From: Betaproteobacteria bacterium
Lineage (GTDB): Bacteria; Pseudomonadota; Gammaproteobacteria; Burkholderiales; Thiobacillaceae
DNA: 34,994 nucleotides
Assembly: GCA_020061585.1 (NCBI GenBank)
Contig: JAGUXX010000319.1
Location: forward strand, 1-34,994
Direction of reading: 5' to 3'
Shown here: positions 7,527 through 16,199 of the stretch, one piece after another
Layout of the letters: each line of letters begins with the position of its first letter
Numbering within the stretch: position 1 is the stretch's first letter
The notes under the pieces: generated by a model
The model's input: only the letters and a program-made list of their open reading frames with translations
Told to the model about the DNA's origin: nothing
Databases searched by the model: none
Program-made: the position numbers and the translations under genes

Positions 7527-8792
7527 ATGTTCAACACCATTTCCATGATCGGCCTTGGCTATATCGGCCTGCCCACAGCCACCCTGTTTGCCTCGCGCAA
7601 GAAGAAAGTCATAGGCGTCGACGTCTCCGAACACGCGGTCAATACCATCAACCAGGGCAAGATCCACATCATAGAGCCCGAACTCGACATGCTCGTGCAA
7701 GCCGCCGTGACCGCCGGTTACCTGCGTGCCACCACCAAGCCGGAGCCGGCCGAGGCCTTTCTCATCGCCGTGCCCACCCCCTTTACCGATGGCCATAAGC
7801 CAGACCTGAGTTACATCGAAGCCGCCGCGCTTTCCATCGCCCCGGTGCTGAAAAAGGGTAACCTCGTCATCCTTGAATCCACCTCCCCCGTGGGCACCAC
7901 CGACCAGCTTGCCGCCTGGCTGGCCGCTGCACGGCCAGACCTCACATTCCCGCAACAAGCCGCCGAAGCGGCCGACATCCAGATCGCTTACTGCCCGGAA
8001 CGCGTGCTGCCCGGCCGGGTAGTGCAGGAGCTGGTCGCCAATGACCGCGTGATCGGCGGCATGACCCGCACCGCTACCTTCATGGCCGCCGCCCTGTACA
8101 AATCATTCGTCAATGGCGACCTGGTCGCGACCAACGCCCGCACGGCCGAAATGTGCAAACTCACTGAAAACAGCTTCCGGGACGTCAACATCGCCTTCGC
8201 CAACGAGCTGTCGATGATTTGCGACAAGCTGGATATCAACGTCTGGGAACTCATTTCCCTGGCCAATCGCCATCCGCGCGTGCACATCCTGCAACCCGGC
8301 GCCGGCGTCGGCGGCCACTGCATTGCTGTCGACCCGTGGTTCATCGTCGACACCGCCCCGGAGCAAGCCCGCATCATCCGCATGGCGCGGGAGGTTAACG
8401 ACCACAAGCCGGAATGGGTGCTGGATATCATCAAGGCGGCGATCATCGAGGTGCTTGCAGCCAACCCCGGCAAGTCGATGAGCGAGATCAAAGTTGCCTG
8501 CCTGGGCCTTGCCTTCAAACCCGATATTGATGACCTGCGCGAAAGCCCCGCCGTCGAAATCGCCCTGAAAGCAAGTCAACTGGGCTGCCAGATACTGGCC
8601 GTGGAGCCGAATATCGCGGCCCTGCCGGTCAAACTGGCGAGACCGAACCTGAGTCTTGCCTCCCTGGAGCAGGCTTTTTCCAATGCCGACGTGGTATGCG
8701 TGCTGGTGAAGCACAGACCGTTCATTGACGCGGCAAGTCGAATCAGAGAACACGCCAAAGCCATCGATGCGGTCGGCCTATTCCCGTTCTAA
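7527..8792 (+). CDS. wecC: UDP-N-acetyl-D-mannosaminuronate dehydrogenase
   Basis: A 421-residue NAD-dependent UDP-sugar 6-dehydrogenase that oxidises UDP-ManNAc to UDP-ManNAcA. It has an N-terminal Rossmann motif GLGYIGLP (9-16), the middle-domain MCKLTENSFRDVNIAF helix with catalytic K211, the PGAGVGGHC motif with the nucleophile C265, and a C-terminal UDP-binding half (CLGLAFKPDIDDLRESP). The WecC assignment, rather than UDP-glucose dehydrogenase, rests on this sequence pattern and on the adjacent wecB. The start is fixed by GGGAG just upstream of 7527. The acidic sugar produced is the likely substrate of the WecG-type transferase at 9022-10095. Confidence 0.92.
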   Translation: MFNTISMIGLGYIGLPTATLFASRKKKVIGVDVSEHAVNTINQGKIHIIEPELDMLVQAAVTAGYLRATTKPEPAEAFLIAVPTPFTDGHKPDLSYIEAAALSIAPVLKKGNLVILESTSPVGTTDQLAAWLAAARPDLTFPQQAAEAADIQIAYCPERVLPGRVVQELVANDRVIGGMTRTATFMAAALYKSFVNGDLVATNARTAEMCKLTENSFRDVNIAFANELSMICDKLDINVWELISLANRHPRVHILQPGAGVGGHCIAVDPWFIVDTAPEQARIIRMAREVNDHKPEWVLDIIKAAIIEVLAANPGKSMSEIKVACLGLAFKPDIDDLRESPAVEIALKASQLGCQILAVEPNIAALPVKLARPNLSLASLEQAFSNADVVCVLVKHRPFIDAASRIREHAKAIDAVGLFPF

Positions 8793-8887
8793 GCCCCCGC
8801 CGCTGTGCCGTGCAAAACTGATGTGTTCCAATCAGGAATCCAGTTGACTCAGGGCAAATTTGTTCTGGCGGCAAGCCGTTGATTCTT

Positions 8888-8993
8888 CGTCATTCCGGCG
8901 GTTGTAAGCGGGAATCCAGAGCGATCATCCAATCAACCGTTAACAGCCTGATTAGTGGGTGGAATCTGGATCCTGGCTTTCGCCGGGATGACG
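8888..8993. repeat. MITE/REP-like palindromic element between convergent genes
   Basis: The outer arms CGTCATTCCGGCG (8888-8900) and CGCCGGGATGACG (8981-8993) are inverted with one mismatch. Inner arms GGGAATCCAGA (8910-8920) and TCTGGATCC (8966-8974) are also inverted. Sequences of the form CGTCATTCC...GGGAATCCAGA are a well-known dispersed palindromic family in proteobacteria. It sits in the 229-base gap between wecC (ending rightward) and the glycosyltransferase at 9022 (ending leftward), where a bidirectional terminator would be useful. The rest of the gap shows no other clear signal. Confidence 0.75.
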
Positions 8994-9021
8994 GCTGAAT
9001 ATATTTGCCCCGCGCCCGCTC

Positions 9022-10095
9022 TCAGCGCTTGAACATCTCGATCGCGAGCAATTTCAGAAATGCCACGTCATCGATGAAATAGCGCTTGAACAGGCGGCGA
9101 GGCTCCTGCAAAAAGCGGTAGAACCATTCCATGCCGAAGCGTTGCATCCACACTGGCGCGCGTTTGACCTTGCCGACCACCACATCGAAAGTGCCCCCCA
9201 CGCCCATGGTGAAGGGGACCTTCATATCGGCTTGGCAGCGTCCGAGAAATTGTTCCTTCTTGGGCGAACTGATGGCGACAAACAGCACATCCGCACGCGC
9301 CGCTTTGATGGCCTCGACCACGCCGGCTTCTTCCTCGGGTTTCCAGTAGCCATTGCGATACCCGGCGATGGTGATGCCGCGATACTTCTCTTCGTAGCGC
9401 AGCTTGACCTCCGACACCACTTCCTCGCGCGCGCCGAGCAGGTAGACGCGCCAGCCTTTTTCAGCGGAACGGCGCATCAAAGCCTCGAACAGATCCACGC
9501 CGGTAACGCGTTCCTTGAGCGGCTTGCCGAGCAGACGCGAGGCCCAAACCACCGGCATGCCGTCGGCGTTGATCAACGCGCAATCGTTGATGATCTGACG
9601 CAAATCGGCATCCTTGCTGGCCTTGACCAGCTTGTCCACATTGACCACCACATGTTGGTGCGGCTTGCCGGACTTGATGAAGCCCTCGATGGTGAGCAGC
9701 GTTTCCGCCATGGACAAATTGTCGATTTGGCAGCCCATCATTTCTATGCGCCGTTGCGGAACGCTCGCCGACTGTTCGCCGATATCAAATGCGCCGGCAA
9801 GGCCCGCCGCAGGTAGGGCCGCATCATGACTGGCGCCAGGAACACTCCAATCAAGCTGAGCTGGCTCGCGTTCAAGCGCGGGCACACACATAAGCAGCGG
9901 ATTGATGGCCACCGAATCACCGCCGCGCTCAGTCGCCGATGGCCTGATGCGCGCGTACGACGTCAATCTGCGCGTGCGTCCAGCCGCTTTGACCTCTCGC
10001 ACCCCGGCCACAGAGTTGGGAACAGTGTTCGTTGCAGCGATGCGTGACATGTGCGATCCAAAGAGAAAGCGTGGAGTCGCTATGTTGGTCAGCAT
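9022..10095 (-). CDS. WecG/TagA/CpsF family glycosyltransferase with long N-terminal extension
   Basis: The C-terminal 240 residues are a full GT26 domain: GCQIDNLSMAETL from about 121, NVDKLVKASKD, INADGMPVVWASRLLG, ERVTGVDLFEAL, SSPKKEQF, GVGGTFDVVVGKVKRAP and a WFYRFLQEPRRL ending. E. coli WecG adds ManNAcA to the lipid-linked precursor and TagA adds ManNAc; with wecBC next door either donor is plausible. About 115 residues precede the core and have no recognisable motif, an unusual length for this family. The start is uncertain: 10095 is the longest frame, with a second ATG at 10050 and neither having a strong Shine-Dalgarno. It is the last gene of the long minus-strand polysaccharide locus, 35 bases after the heparinase-type gene. 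Confidence 0.88.
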   Translation of the reverse strand: MLTNIATPRFLFGSHMSRIAATNTVPNSVAGVREVKAAGRTRRLTSYARIRPSATERGGDSVAINPLLMCVPALEREPAQLDWSVPGASHDAALPAAGLAGAFDIGEQSASVPQRRIEMMGCQIDNLSMAETLLTIEGFIKSGKPHQHVVVNVDKLVKASKDADLRQIINDCALINADGMPVVWASRLLGKPLKERVTGVDLFEALMRRSAEKGWRVYLLGAREEVVSEVKLRYEEKYRGITIAGYRNGYWKPEEEAGVVEAIKAARADVLFVAISSPKKEQFLGRCQADMKVPFTMGVGGTFDVVVGKVKRAPVWMQRFGMEWFYRFLQEPRRLFKRYFIDDVAFLKLLAIEMFKR

Positions 10096-10130
10096 CTGTT
10101 ACAGCTCATGCGTCAGAAAATGGCGGGAAA

Positions 10131-12458
10131 TTAGTCCTTTCGGCTCATGCTCGGATAGGCAATGCCGCTGGGGCTCAGCACGGCAAACATCTCGCCATGC
10201 TCAATCGAAAATCGCCGCTGGCCCAAAGCGGCAACAACTGGAGCGGGTTCATCGCAACCGACGCTGAGGACGGTCACGAAAGCCGCTTCGCGACTCGGCC
10301 GCACGCTACTGAATCGCCCATGCCATTGTTTTTCCGAAATCACTTCGCCCGGAGAGCGGAACTCCGGCGGCACGGCAAAGCGATCACTCTGGGAAAACAC
10401 AACCGGTGCGGTGGATTGCGCGTCCACGCACAATTTGACGCCATCAACTTCCAGGCTGACTCGGCCCGAAGCATCCTGCTCGAAGGACGCCAGCGCGTGC
10501 ATGTTCCATTCCCATCGCCGCGCCACCGGAGACGCCAGGACATCGTAGATCAACAGGTGATTGGGACGCAGATACACCAGCGTCCGCTGGGCCTGGCTCA
10601 GCGCGCCGTTGTAGGCGGCCGTGCTGTCGCCGGTTACATAGTCCAGACCCGGCGTATGCAGAAAGTCGACAATTTTCCCGGCCGCCGCGCGCTCGCCGTC
10701 GGTCTGACCCTGCCCGCCATCGAAGGTGATTGCGTTATGCGCCTGAGTCTGGCGATACCAGCCCATGCCATGCGCCGAGCCATGGAAATCGTAAAACCCC
10801 GAATCGATCAACAAGGGTCGCCCCCGCGCATGCAGCACGAAACTGTTCTGGTCGGCATGGCTATGGTTGAATGAACCATAGGGACTGGATTTGAAATAGA
10901 CGGATACCCTGGCACGGTCCCGCAGATCGCTGTGCATGGCGGCCCAGCCTATCGTCCTGAACAACGTTGCATTCGGCGGCATGCTTCCCGGTTCGTCCAC
11001 CGGCAACGTCGCCGCGGGCAAAACCTGGAGGAAGTCGTTGGGCCGGCGTCCAGGAACCTGGCTTGCATACCACCCCAGCAAGGCATCGTCGACCCGACCA
11101 GCATGCGCGGCGGCCAGATTGCCCGCGTCACCTTTCAGGTACAGCTTTTCCGCGCCATCGCCGAATACCCCGGCGGGCGATCCCGGAGGCAGAAAATAAG
11201 CCAGAAAACGGCCCAGGTTGCGACTCCAGCCCTTCTGGTACATATCCACGCCCACGCTCATCCGCAGGATATCGAGCGGCGCCGTCAGCGCCAACGCATC
11301 CCAGATGCCGTAGGCGGTACCGTTGCCAAGTCCGCCGTCCATGCCGCCCCACGGCGAATACAGAAACAGAAACGGGCGCACAGTCGCCTCAAACCAAGCA
11401 TCGGCCCGCTCGTGCTCGCCCGCCAGCAGGCTCGCCGCCGCCGCGAGTTCGCCGACCGCCACCCAGGCGTGCGAATTGAACGGCATCTTGTCCAGCTTGC
11501 GGCGCGGATACAGACCGAATTCGCTGATCAAGGCGTCCATTCGTACCGCGAGCACATCGATAATCCGCTTGCGCTCCTCGACGGACAACTCGCCGTGGAG
11601 CCAATCCAGGCCCAAGGCCATGCCCCAGACCAGACGACCCGCCACCTGATGATGGTTGACACCGGTGGCGCCGGACGGATCCCACAGCGCCAACTGGAGC
11701 AGCGCATTCTTCGCATCGGCGAGATAGATCGGCTCCCGCGTCACCATCCAGGCCAGCGCGGAATCCAGCATCCGGTTTAATTCCGTGCCGGCCAGCTTCT
11801 TGTTGTCACCCAGTTGCCGGGAATAGGCCTTCCGAATCGCGTCGGCATCGGCCAGCCTATTCGGCTCCGCCACATGCGGTTGCCGCCATTGCGCGCGCGC
11901 ATTGGCCAGAAAAGCGTTCCATGTCGATTGCCGCTGCGTCAGCAGGCTCTGGATATAGCGCTCCCGCTCTTCGCCCACCGGAAAAGCGCGTGGCCTGGGT
12001 TTGCTCTTGGCGATATTCAACAAGGTTGGCGCATCCGCCACGGCAAACGCAACGGCATGCGCCGCGATACGAAATTGCCGCCATTCACCGTAACCCTTGC
12101 CATAACCCTTGCCGGGAATCGCCACTGGCTTGACCCGCCAGAAATACACGCCCTCAGGCAAGGGCGTGTCCAGCAACAGCCAGTTTCGCTCCACCACATG
12201 CCGGACAATCTGGTTCCGCGCATCGCGCAGCTCAAGCTGATAGCCGGTCTCGCCCTGATCCGGCCAGGCAAATTGCGGCGGCGTTTGATCCACCGTCTCG
12301 CAGTGGGCGGGCATCGCCGGCATGGCCGAAGCGGGCGCGCGCGACAACCAATCCGCTTTTGGAAGCGGCGGACAATCATCCGCCCAGACCGCGCCAGAAC
12401 CGAGCAAGGCGATCAAGCCATATCGGCGCAGCCATGCCGCGCGGCGTCGATCAAACAT
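10131..12458 (-). CDS. Exported heparinase II/III family protein (putative polysaccharide lyase)
   Basis: A 775-residue protein with a basic N-terminus and signal peptide (residues 1 to about 27, ending near GAVWA). An Ig/fibronectin-like part follows at about 30-110 (QFAWPDQGETGYQLELRDA, EGVYFWRVKPV). A long alpha/alpha-toroid region comes next, and a heparinase II/III C-terminal domain from about residue 525 with FNHSHADQNSF, LLIDSGFYDFHG and QTQAHNAITFDG. This family cleaves acidic polysaccharides such as heparin, alginate or related uronic polymers. The ATG at 12458 is chosen because GGGAG lies 7 bases upstream and it overlaps the previous gene by 8 bases; a longer frame reaches 12482. 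Within a polysaccharide locus it more likely trims or recycles the cell's own polymer than degrades foreign food. Confidence 0.88.
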   Translation of the reverse strand: MFDRRRAAWLRRYGLIALLGSGAVWADDCPPLPKADWLSRAPASAMPAMPAHCETVDQTPPQFAWPDQGETGYQLELRDARNQIVRHVVERNWLLLDTPLPEGVYFWRVKPVAIPGKGYGKGYGEWRQFRIAAHAVAFAVADAPTLLNIAKSKPRPRAFPVGEERERYIQSLLTQRQSTWNAFLANARAQWRQPHVAEPNRLADADAIRKAYSRQLGDNKKLAGTELNRMLDSALAWMVTREPIYLADAKNALLQLALWDPSGATGVNHHQVAGRLVWGMALGLDWLHGELSVEERKRIIDVLAVRMDALISEFGLYPRRKLDKMPFNSHAWVAVGELAAAASLLAGEHERADAWFEATVRPFLFLYSPWGGMDGGLGNGTAYGIWDALALTAPLDILRMSVGVDMYQKGWSRNLGRFLAYFLPPGSPAGVFGDGAEKLYLKGDAGNLAAAHAGRVDDALLGWYASQVPGRRPNDFLQVLPAATLPVDEPGSMPPNATLFRTIGWAAMHSDLRDRARVSVYFKSSPYGSFNHSHADQNSFVLHARGRPLLIDSGFYDFHGSAHGMGWYRQTQAHNAITFDGGQGQTDGERAAAGKIVDFLHTPGLDYVTGDSTAAYNGALSQAQRTLVYLRPNHLLIYDVLASPVARRWEWNMHALASFEQDASGRVSLEVDGVKLCVDAQSTAPVVFSQSDRFAVPPEFRSPGEVISEKQWHGRFSSVRPSREAAFVTVLSVGCDEPAPVVAALGQRRFSIEHGEMFAVLSPSGIAYPSMSRKD

Positions 12459-14448
12459 CCGCAAGCTCCCGGATGACCACAATGCGCGTCAGCCAAGACG
12501 TGTCGCCCGAGCCGCGCGCCCGCCAGGTGACTGTGCTGGTCGGCGTTTTCTGCTGGAAGCGGCGCGATATCCAACCGCCCATGGGCTGTTCCGAACCGCG
12601 CAGCAACAGCGGCGGATCGCAGGCAGCCGGCGCCGTGAATTCGACCCGCCAGCCGGGCACGCGGGCAATCACCCGATCAGGTTCCAGACTCACCGCCACC
12701 GTCTCGGCAAAATGCCAGAACCAGGCGAGGTCATGCTTCCCGCGCGACGACAAGCGGTCGATCACAGTCAGCGTTCTAACAGCCTGTTCATAATTCCATT
12801 CACGCTGGTGAGTGAGTGGATCGGCCAGGCGTCGATAGCCATCGTGTTCGGCCAGCAGCGTTTGCCGGCCCTCTGCTTCGTCAAAGCGGATACAGCGTGC
12901 ATTGCCATGGCTGAGCCACATGAACCGGCCGCCGCTTTGCGACTGGCTCACCCCGTCTACCGTCAGCGTGTTGTGGGCCGAGGTTCCCCGAAAATATTCT
13001 CGCCACTGCATATCGCCCTGATAGGTATAAGTACCTGGGTCGACCAGCACCTCGTGTCCACCGACGCTCAGGGTAAACGCCAAGGCATCGGCATGACCAT
13101 GCGCGGCTATCGACAAATACCCCAGCGGCCCGGCATCCGCCAACACGCGCACTTCGTTTTCCGTATCGAAATCCGCACCCAGCAGGTAGTAGCCCACATC
13201 CGGGAAAGCCCGTCTCGACGAGCCGGCATGCCGCGCCGCCGCCAAATCGGCAAATTTATTCGACGCCTCCGCGCCGAGCAGCCAACGCGCCTTGTCATCC
13301 AGTACACCGGCCTTGGCAGCAAAATCGGCGCGCTCGAACAGCACCGCGCCGATGGCCAGCAGCGAACGATACGGATCGCCATGCTGCTCCGGTTCGAACT
13401 TCACGATATGGGCATCGTCGGCATCGCCAAGCATCGGCACCTGTCCGCCCACATCCATCACGGCGGCGATGAATTCCAGCATGGCCCGCATGCGCGCAAG
13501 GTATGCGGCGGAAAACGGCTCGCCGTTGGCTCGTCCCCACAGGGCCGCCAGCAGCATCCATTCCAGCGCTTCGTGGTGATAGTAGAAAGCCTGTTCACGA
13601 TTGCCGCCGTCCGGCGCATTCTGCTTCAGCGCCTCGACTTCCAGCTCCGACCTCGACTGGCTTCGCCAGCCAGCACTCTTTGCCCAGCAAGGCCAGGTCA
13701 GGCTCGCGACATACAGCCCGGCCAGCTCGCCCAGCAGATGATTGTTGGCGGAAGAATGGCGCGACAAATAGCCGGCCACGAAATCGCAATGCTGATAGAC
13801 CGCGTCCAGCCATTGGGCGCGCAATGCCTTGCCCGCTTCCGATGCAAACAGCGGGCTGTTCTCGCCGCCCAGCAGATGCCAGGCAAATGCCCAGTTGTTC
13901 AATCGGATCGCCAGTTCCAGCGAACTCACCCAATTGGCGCCCCGAGCATAGGGGCATTGTTCGAACCATGACGCCAGCAACGTTCGGCAACCTTCAGCGT
14001 ACTTCATGTCACCGGTCATCGCATACGTTTGAGCAAGCTGGTTCAACTCCGCATGACGATTCAATTCCCACACATGCCGAATATCGCCTACCTGAGCAAT
14101 GTCGCGGTATTCAAGGCGTTTGCCGAATTGCAGTGGAATCTGTTTTCCGGTCAGCGGATCGCGGTTCCAGTCCGGCGGAAACCCCAAATCCTGGTCGACC
14201 AGAGAAAACACATCCCAACGCCCCGCCAGCAGTCGGTCAGCCGCCTCTCGCCAGCGCCCCACCGCCAGACCTTGCGGCCGGTCGGTGCACCACGGACGAC
14301 CGAAATGCATTTCAGGCGCTGGCGGGCGGGCACACATACCCACGCCCGCAGACTGCCAGCGCGCCTGCAACGCCCGCCCTGCGCGATGCGCCATTTCGGC
14401 AAGACCCATAGTGCGCAGGCGGTTCAGCTTCCAGATAAGCAAATTCAT
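12451..14448 (-). CDS. Heparinase II/III family protein
   Basis: 665 residues with no obvious signal peptide (MNLLIWKLNRLRTMGLAEMAHR). The N-terminal helical domain contains WELNRHAELNQLAQTYAMTG and WVSSLELAIRLNNWAFAWHL, typical of heparinase II/III N-terminal domains. The C-terminal domain has AAHGHADALAF (about 445), VLVDPGTYTYQG and FRGTSAHNTLTVDGVSQ. Such proteins are frequent in exopolysaccharide clusters carrying exosortases, where the substrate is presumed to be the local polymer. It overlaps the exported heparinase-type gene by 8 bases, so the two are translationally coupled. It could be a lyase or a modifying enzyme acting on the lipid-linked or polymeric chain; sequence alone does not decide. 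Confidence 0.9.
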   Translation of the reverse strand: MNLLIWKLNRLRTMGLAEMAHRAGRALQARWQSAGVGMCARPPAPEMHFGRPWCTDRPQGLAVGRWREAADRLLAGRWDVFSLVDQDLGFPPDWNRDPLTGKQIPLQFGKRLEYRDIAQVGDIRHVWELNRHAELNQLAQTYAMTGDMKYAEGCRTLLASWFEQCPYARGANWVSSLELAIRLNNWAFAWHLLGGENSPLFASEAGKALRAQWLDAVYQHCDFVAGYLSRHSSANNHLLGELAGLYVASLTWPCWAKSAGWRSQSRSELEVEALKQNAPDGGNREQAFYYHHEALEWMLLAALWGRANGEPFSAAYLARMRAMLEFIAAVMDVGGQVPMLGDADDAHIVKFEPEQHGDPYRSLLAIGAVLFERADFAAKAGVLDDKARWLLGAEASNKFADLAAARHAGSSRRAFPDVGYYLLGADFDTENEVRVLADAGPLGYLSIAAHGHADALAFTLSVGGHEVLVDPGTYTYQGDMQWREYFRGTSAHNTLTVDGVSQSQSGGRFMWLSHGNARCIRFDEAEGRQTLLAEHDGYRRLADPLTHQREWNYEQAVRTLTVIDRLSSRGKHDLAWFWHFAETVAVSLEPDRVIARVPGWRVEFTAPAACDPPLLLRGSEQPMGGWISRRFQQKTPTSTVTWRARGSGDTSWLTRIVVIRELADV

Positions 14449-14459
14449 CGAGCGGTAAT

Positions 14460-15041
14460 TTAATTAGGCGCGGGATTCATGACATCAGGGACACAGTTGC
14501 TTTTGACGACTACCGCAGGATTACCACTGACCACCGAATGAGGCGGCACATTGTCAGTAATGAAAGCACCTCCGGCAATGCGACTCCCACGGCCGATGGT
14601 CACACCACCGACAATAATTGCATGCGGGCCTACCCAAACCTCATCCTCAAGAATCGGGTATTCCGTCGTTCTCTCACCATCCGTGTTTATCCGATCCCTA
14701 CGACCGAGTGTGACACCATGAAACAAAGTAACGTTTCTTCCTATACGCGCACCACAATTTACAACCAAACCCCAGCCATGTGTGATGGCCAAACCCGGCC
14801 CAATATCTGTTCTCCAGCTCAAGTCAATCGCAGCACGATTGGCGGCTAGATGATGGAATGCCTTGAAGAGTGGCAATGCCACTCGCGCTATTCCGCGAGA
14901 ACGTGCAGCCATCTGACATAACCTCAAAGTCACTATCAGCCGAAATGTTCTTCTGGTCAGTGCACCTGTAATAAGTCGCCCCCAATCAAACTTTCCGTAC
15001 TGACGAAAAGTGTCGGCCTTCAGGTCAACCCACGTATTCAT
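14460..15041 (-). CDS. Serine-acetyltransferase-like hexapeptide acyltransferase
   Basis: A 193-residue left-handed beta-helix O-acetyltransferase of the CysE/colanic-acid type. The helical N-terminus is followed by hexapeptide repeats from about residue 75: IDLSWRTDIGPGLAITH, GARIGRNVTLFHGVTLG, LEDEVWVGPHAIIVGGVTIG, SRIAGGAFITDNVPPHSVVSG. The histidines in ITHGWG and LFHGVTLG are the catalytic-type positions. In this setting it most likely acetylates a sugar of the exopolysaccharide rather than serine. The ATG at 15041 is preferred over one at 15047: GGAG has proper spacing only for the former, which also forms a 4-base ATGA overlap with the preceding gene. Base composition is visibly more AT-rich than in the heparinase genes that follow. 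Confidence 0.9.
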   Translation of the reverse strand: MNTWVDLKADTFRQYGKFDWGRLITGALTRRTFRLIVTLRLCQMAARSRGIARVALPLFKAFHHLAANRAAIDLSWRTDIGPGLAITHGWGLVVNCGARIGRNVTLFHGVTLGRRDRINTDGERTTEYPILEDEVWVGPHAIIVGGVTIGRGSRIAGGAFITDNVPPHSVVSGNPAVVVKSNCVPDVMNPAPN

Positions 15042-16144
15042 TTGCATCTCCGCTCATTCCCCGCCAGCGCCGCATAAAACGCAGCAACATCCGCCGACAC
15101 CCGGCCCGCTTCAAAACGCTTGCCCGCCACCTCTCGGTTATGCGCCCCTATGGCGCGACAGCGCGACAGGTTCGCCAGCAGTTCGCGCAGTGCCGCGCCC
15201 ACTTTGTCGCCAGTCGGCCGACTCAACATCAGCCCATTCACGCCGTCCACGAAAACATCCGGAATCCCGCCCGCATCGCCGCTAATCACCGCGCACCCGG
15301 CGGCCATCGCCTCCAGCAACGACACCGGGCACCCCTCGCCGTAATAGGTCGGGAAGGCGAAGATGTCCGCGTCCGCAAGCAATTGCGCCTTGTCCCGGCC
15401 GCGCACGAACCCCGGAAAACGCACCCGCCCGCCCAACCCCTGCCGCTCCACCCAGGCCCGCATGCCCGCCGCTTCCGGCCCGTCACCGGCACAAGTCAAT
15501 TGTGTCTCGGGATACGCGACGGCCACTTGAGCAAAACCCTCCAGCAGTTCATAGCCGCCCTTTTCCCGCACGAAGCGCGACAGAAACAGCACCCGCACCG
15601 GCCCCTCGCCTCGCCGCGACACCACCCCTTCGAACTGGCCGGCATCGAACATGGTGCTGACAACCTGGATCCGCCCGCCATCGAAGCCCGCGTCCACCAA
15701 AGACTGCTTGAAACGGCTCGCCAGCAGCAGTATCCGACCAGCCCCGCCCCACACCCAGCGGAACAGTGCCCGTGACAGGCCCCCGGAGAGCACACGGTTT
15801 GACCATTCATCGTTCCAACCATGAATGAACACCAACACGCGAGATAAACCGAAAACTCTCAATACCAGCATGAACAAGCTGTCGCGCAACAGCGCCTTGT
15901 TGAACGAGGGATTGAGATGCACAACGTCATAGCGACGGTATAGCAAGCGCAGTAGCAAACGCAGCGCGTCGAAAAACGTCAGAAACGGCGATAGCAATCG
16001 CCAGAATATTGTCTGTCCGCGCCGCCCAGTGAACAGGCTCTCCACTTGAATATCAGGTGGCAAATTGGCCTTCAACATCCCCACATAATCGGCCACCCCA
16101 CCTGGCTGGTATGGGTCAGGAGAGAGCATCAGGACCTTGATCAT
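15038..16144 (-). CDS. Group 4 glycosyltransferase
   Basis: A 368-residue GT-B type transferase. The N-terminal acceptor domain starts MIKVLMLSPDPYQPGGVADY, with the glycine-rich loop of GT4 enzymes. The C-terminal donor domain has VRVLFLSRFVREKGGYELL, LTCAGDGPEAAGM, RVRFPGFVRG and FAFPTYYGEGCPVSLLEAMA, which contains the E-x7-E nucleotide-sugar motif. It transfers a sugar in building the repeat unit on the cytoplasmic face; the sugar cannot be read from sequence. GAGAAG precedes the ATG at 16144. Its stop overlaps the acyltransferase start (ATGA), and 55 bases separate it from the sulfotransferase upstream. Confidence 0.92.
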   Translation of the reverse strand: MIKVLMLSPDPYQPGGVADYVGMLKANLPPDIQVESLFTGRRGQTIFWRLLSPFLTFFDALRLLLRLLYRRYDVVHLNPSFNKALLRDSLFMLVLRVFGLSRVLVFIHGWNDEWSNRVLSGGLSRALFRWVWGGAGRILLLASRFKQSLVDAGFDGGRIQVVSTMFDAGQFEGVVSRRGEGPVRVLFLSRFVREKGGYELLEGFAQVAVAYPETQLTCAGDGPEAAGMRAWVERQGLGGRVRFPGFVRGRDKAQLLADADIFAFPTYYGEGCPVSLLEAMAAGCAVISGDAGGIPDVFVDGVNGLMLSRPTGDKVGAALRELLANLSRCRAIGAHNREVAGKRFEAGRVSADVAAFYAALAGNERRCK

Positions 16145-16199
16145 TCCGACTTCTCAGCGATAAGCGCCGCATGCGACATGCTTTGGATGTTTGTCGACT

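Noticed and set aside
10032-10874. 280-codon plus-strand frame across the transferase/heparinase junction
   Set aside because: It crosses two genes on the other strand and has no family features.
12322-13971. 549-codon plus-strand frame opposite the heparinase-type genes
   Set aside because: Its composition (Arg, Gln, Pro, His-rich) is typical of an antisense shadow, and the opposite strand carries clear heparinase II/III motifs with coupled starts.
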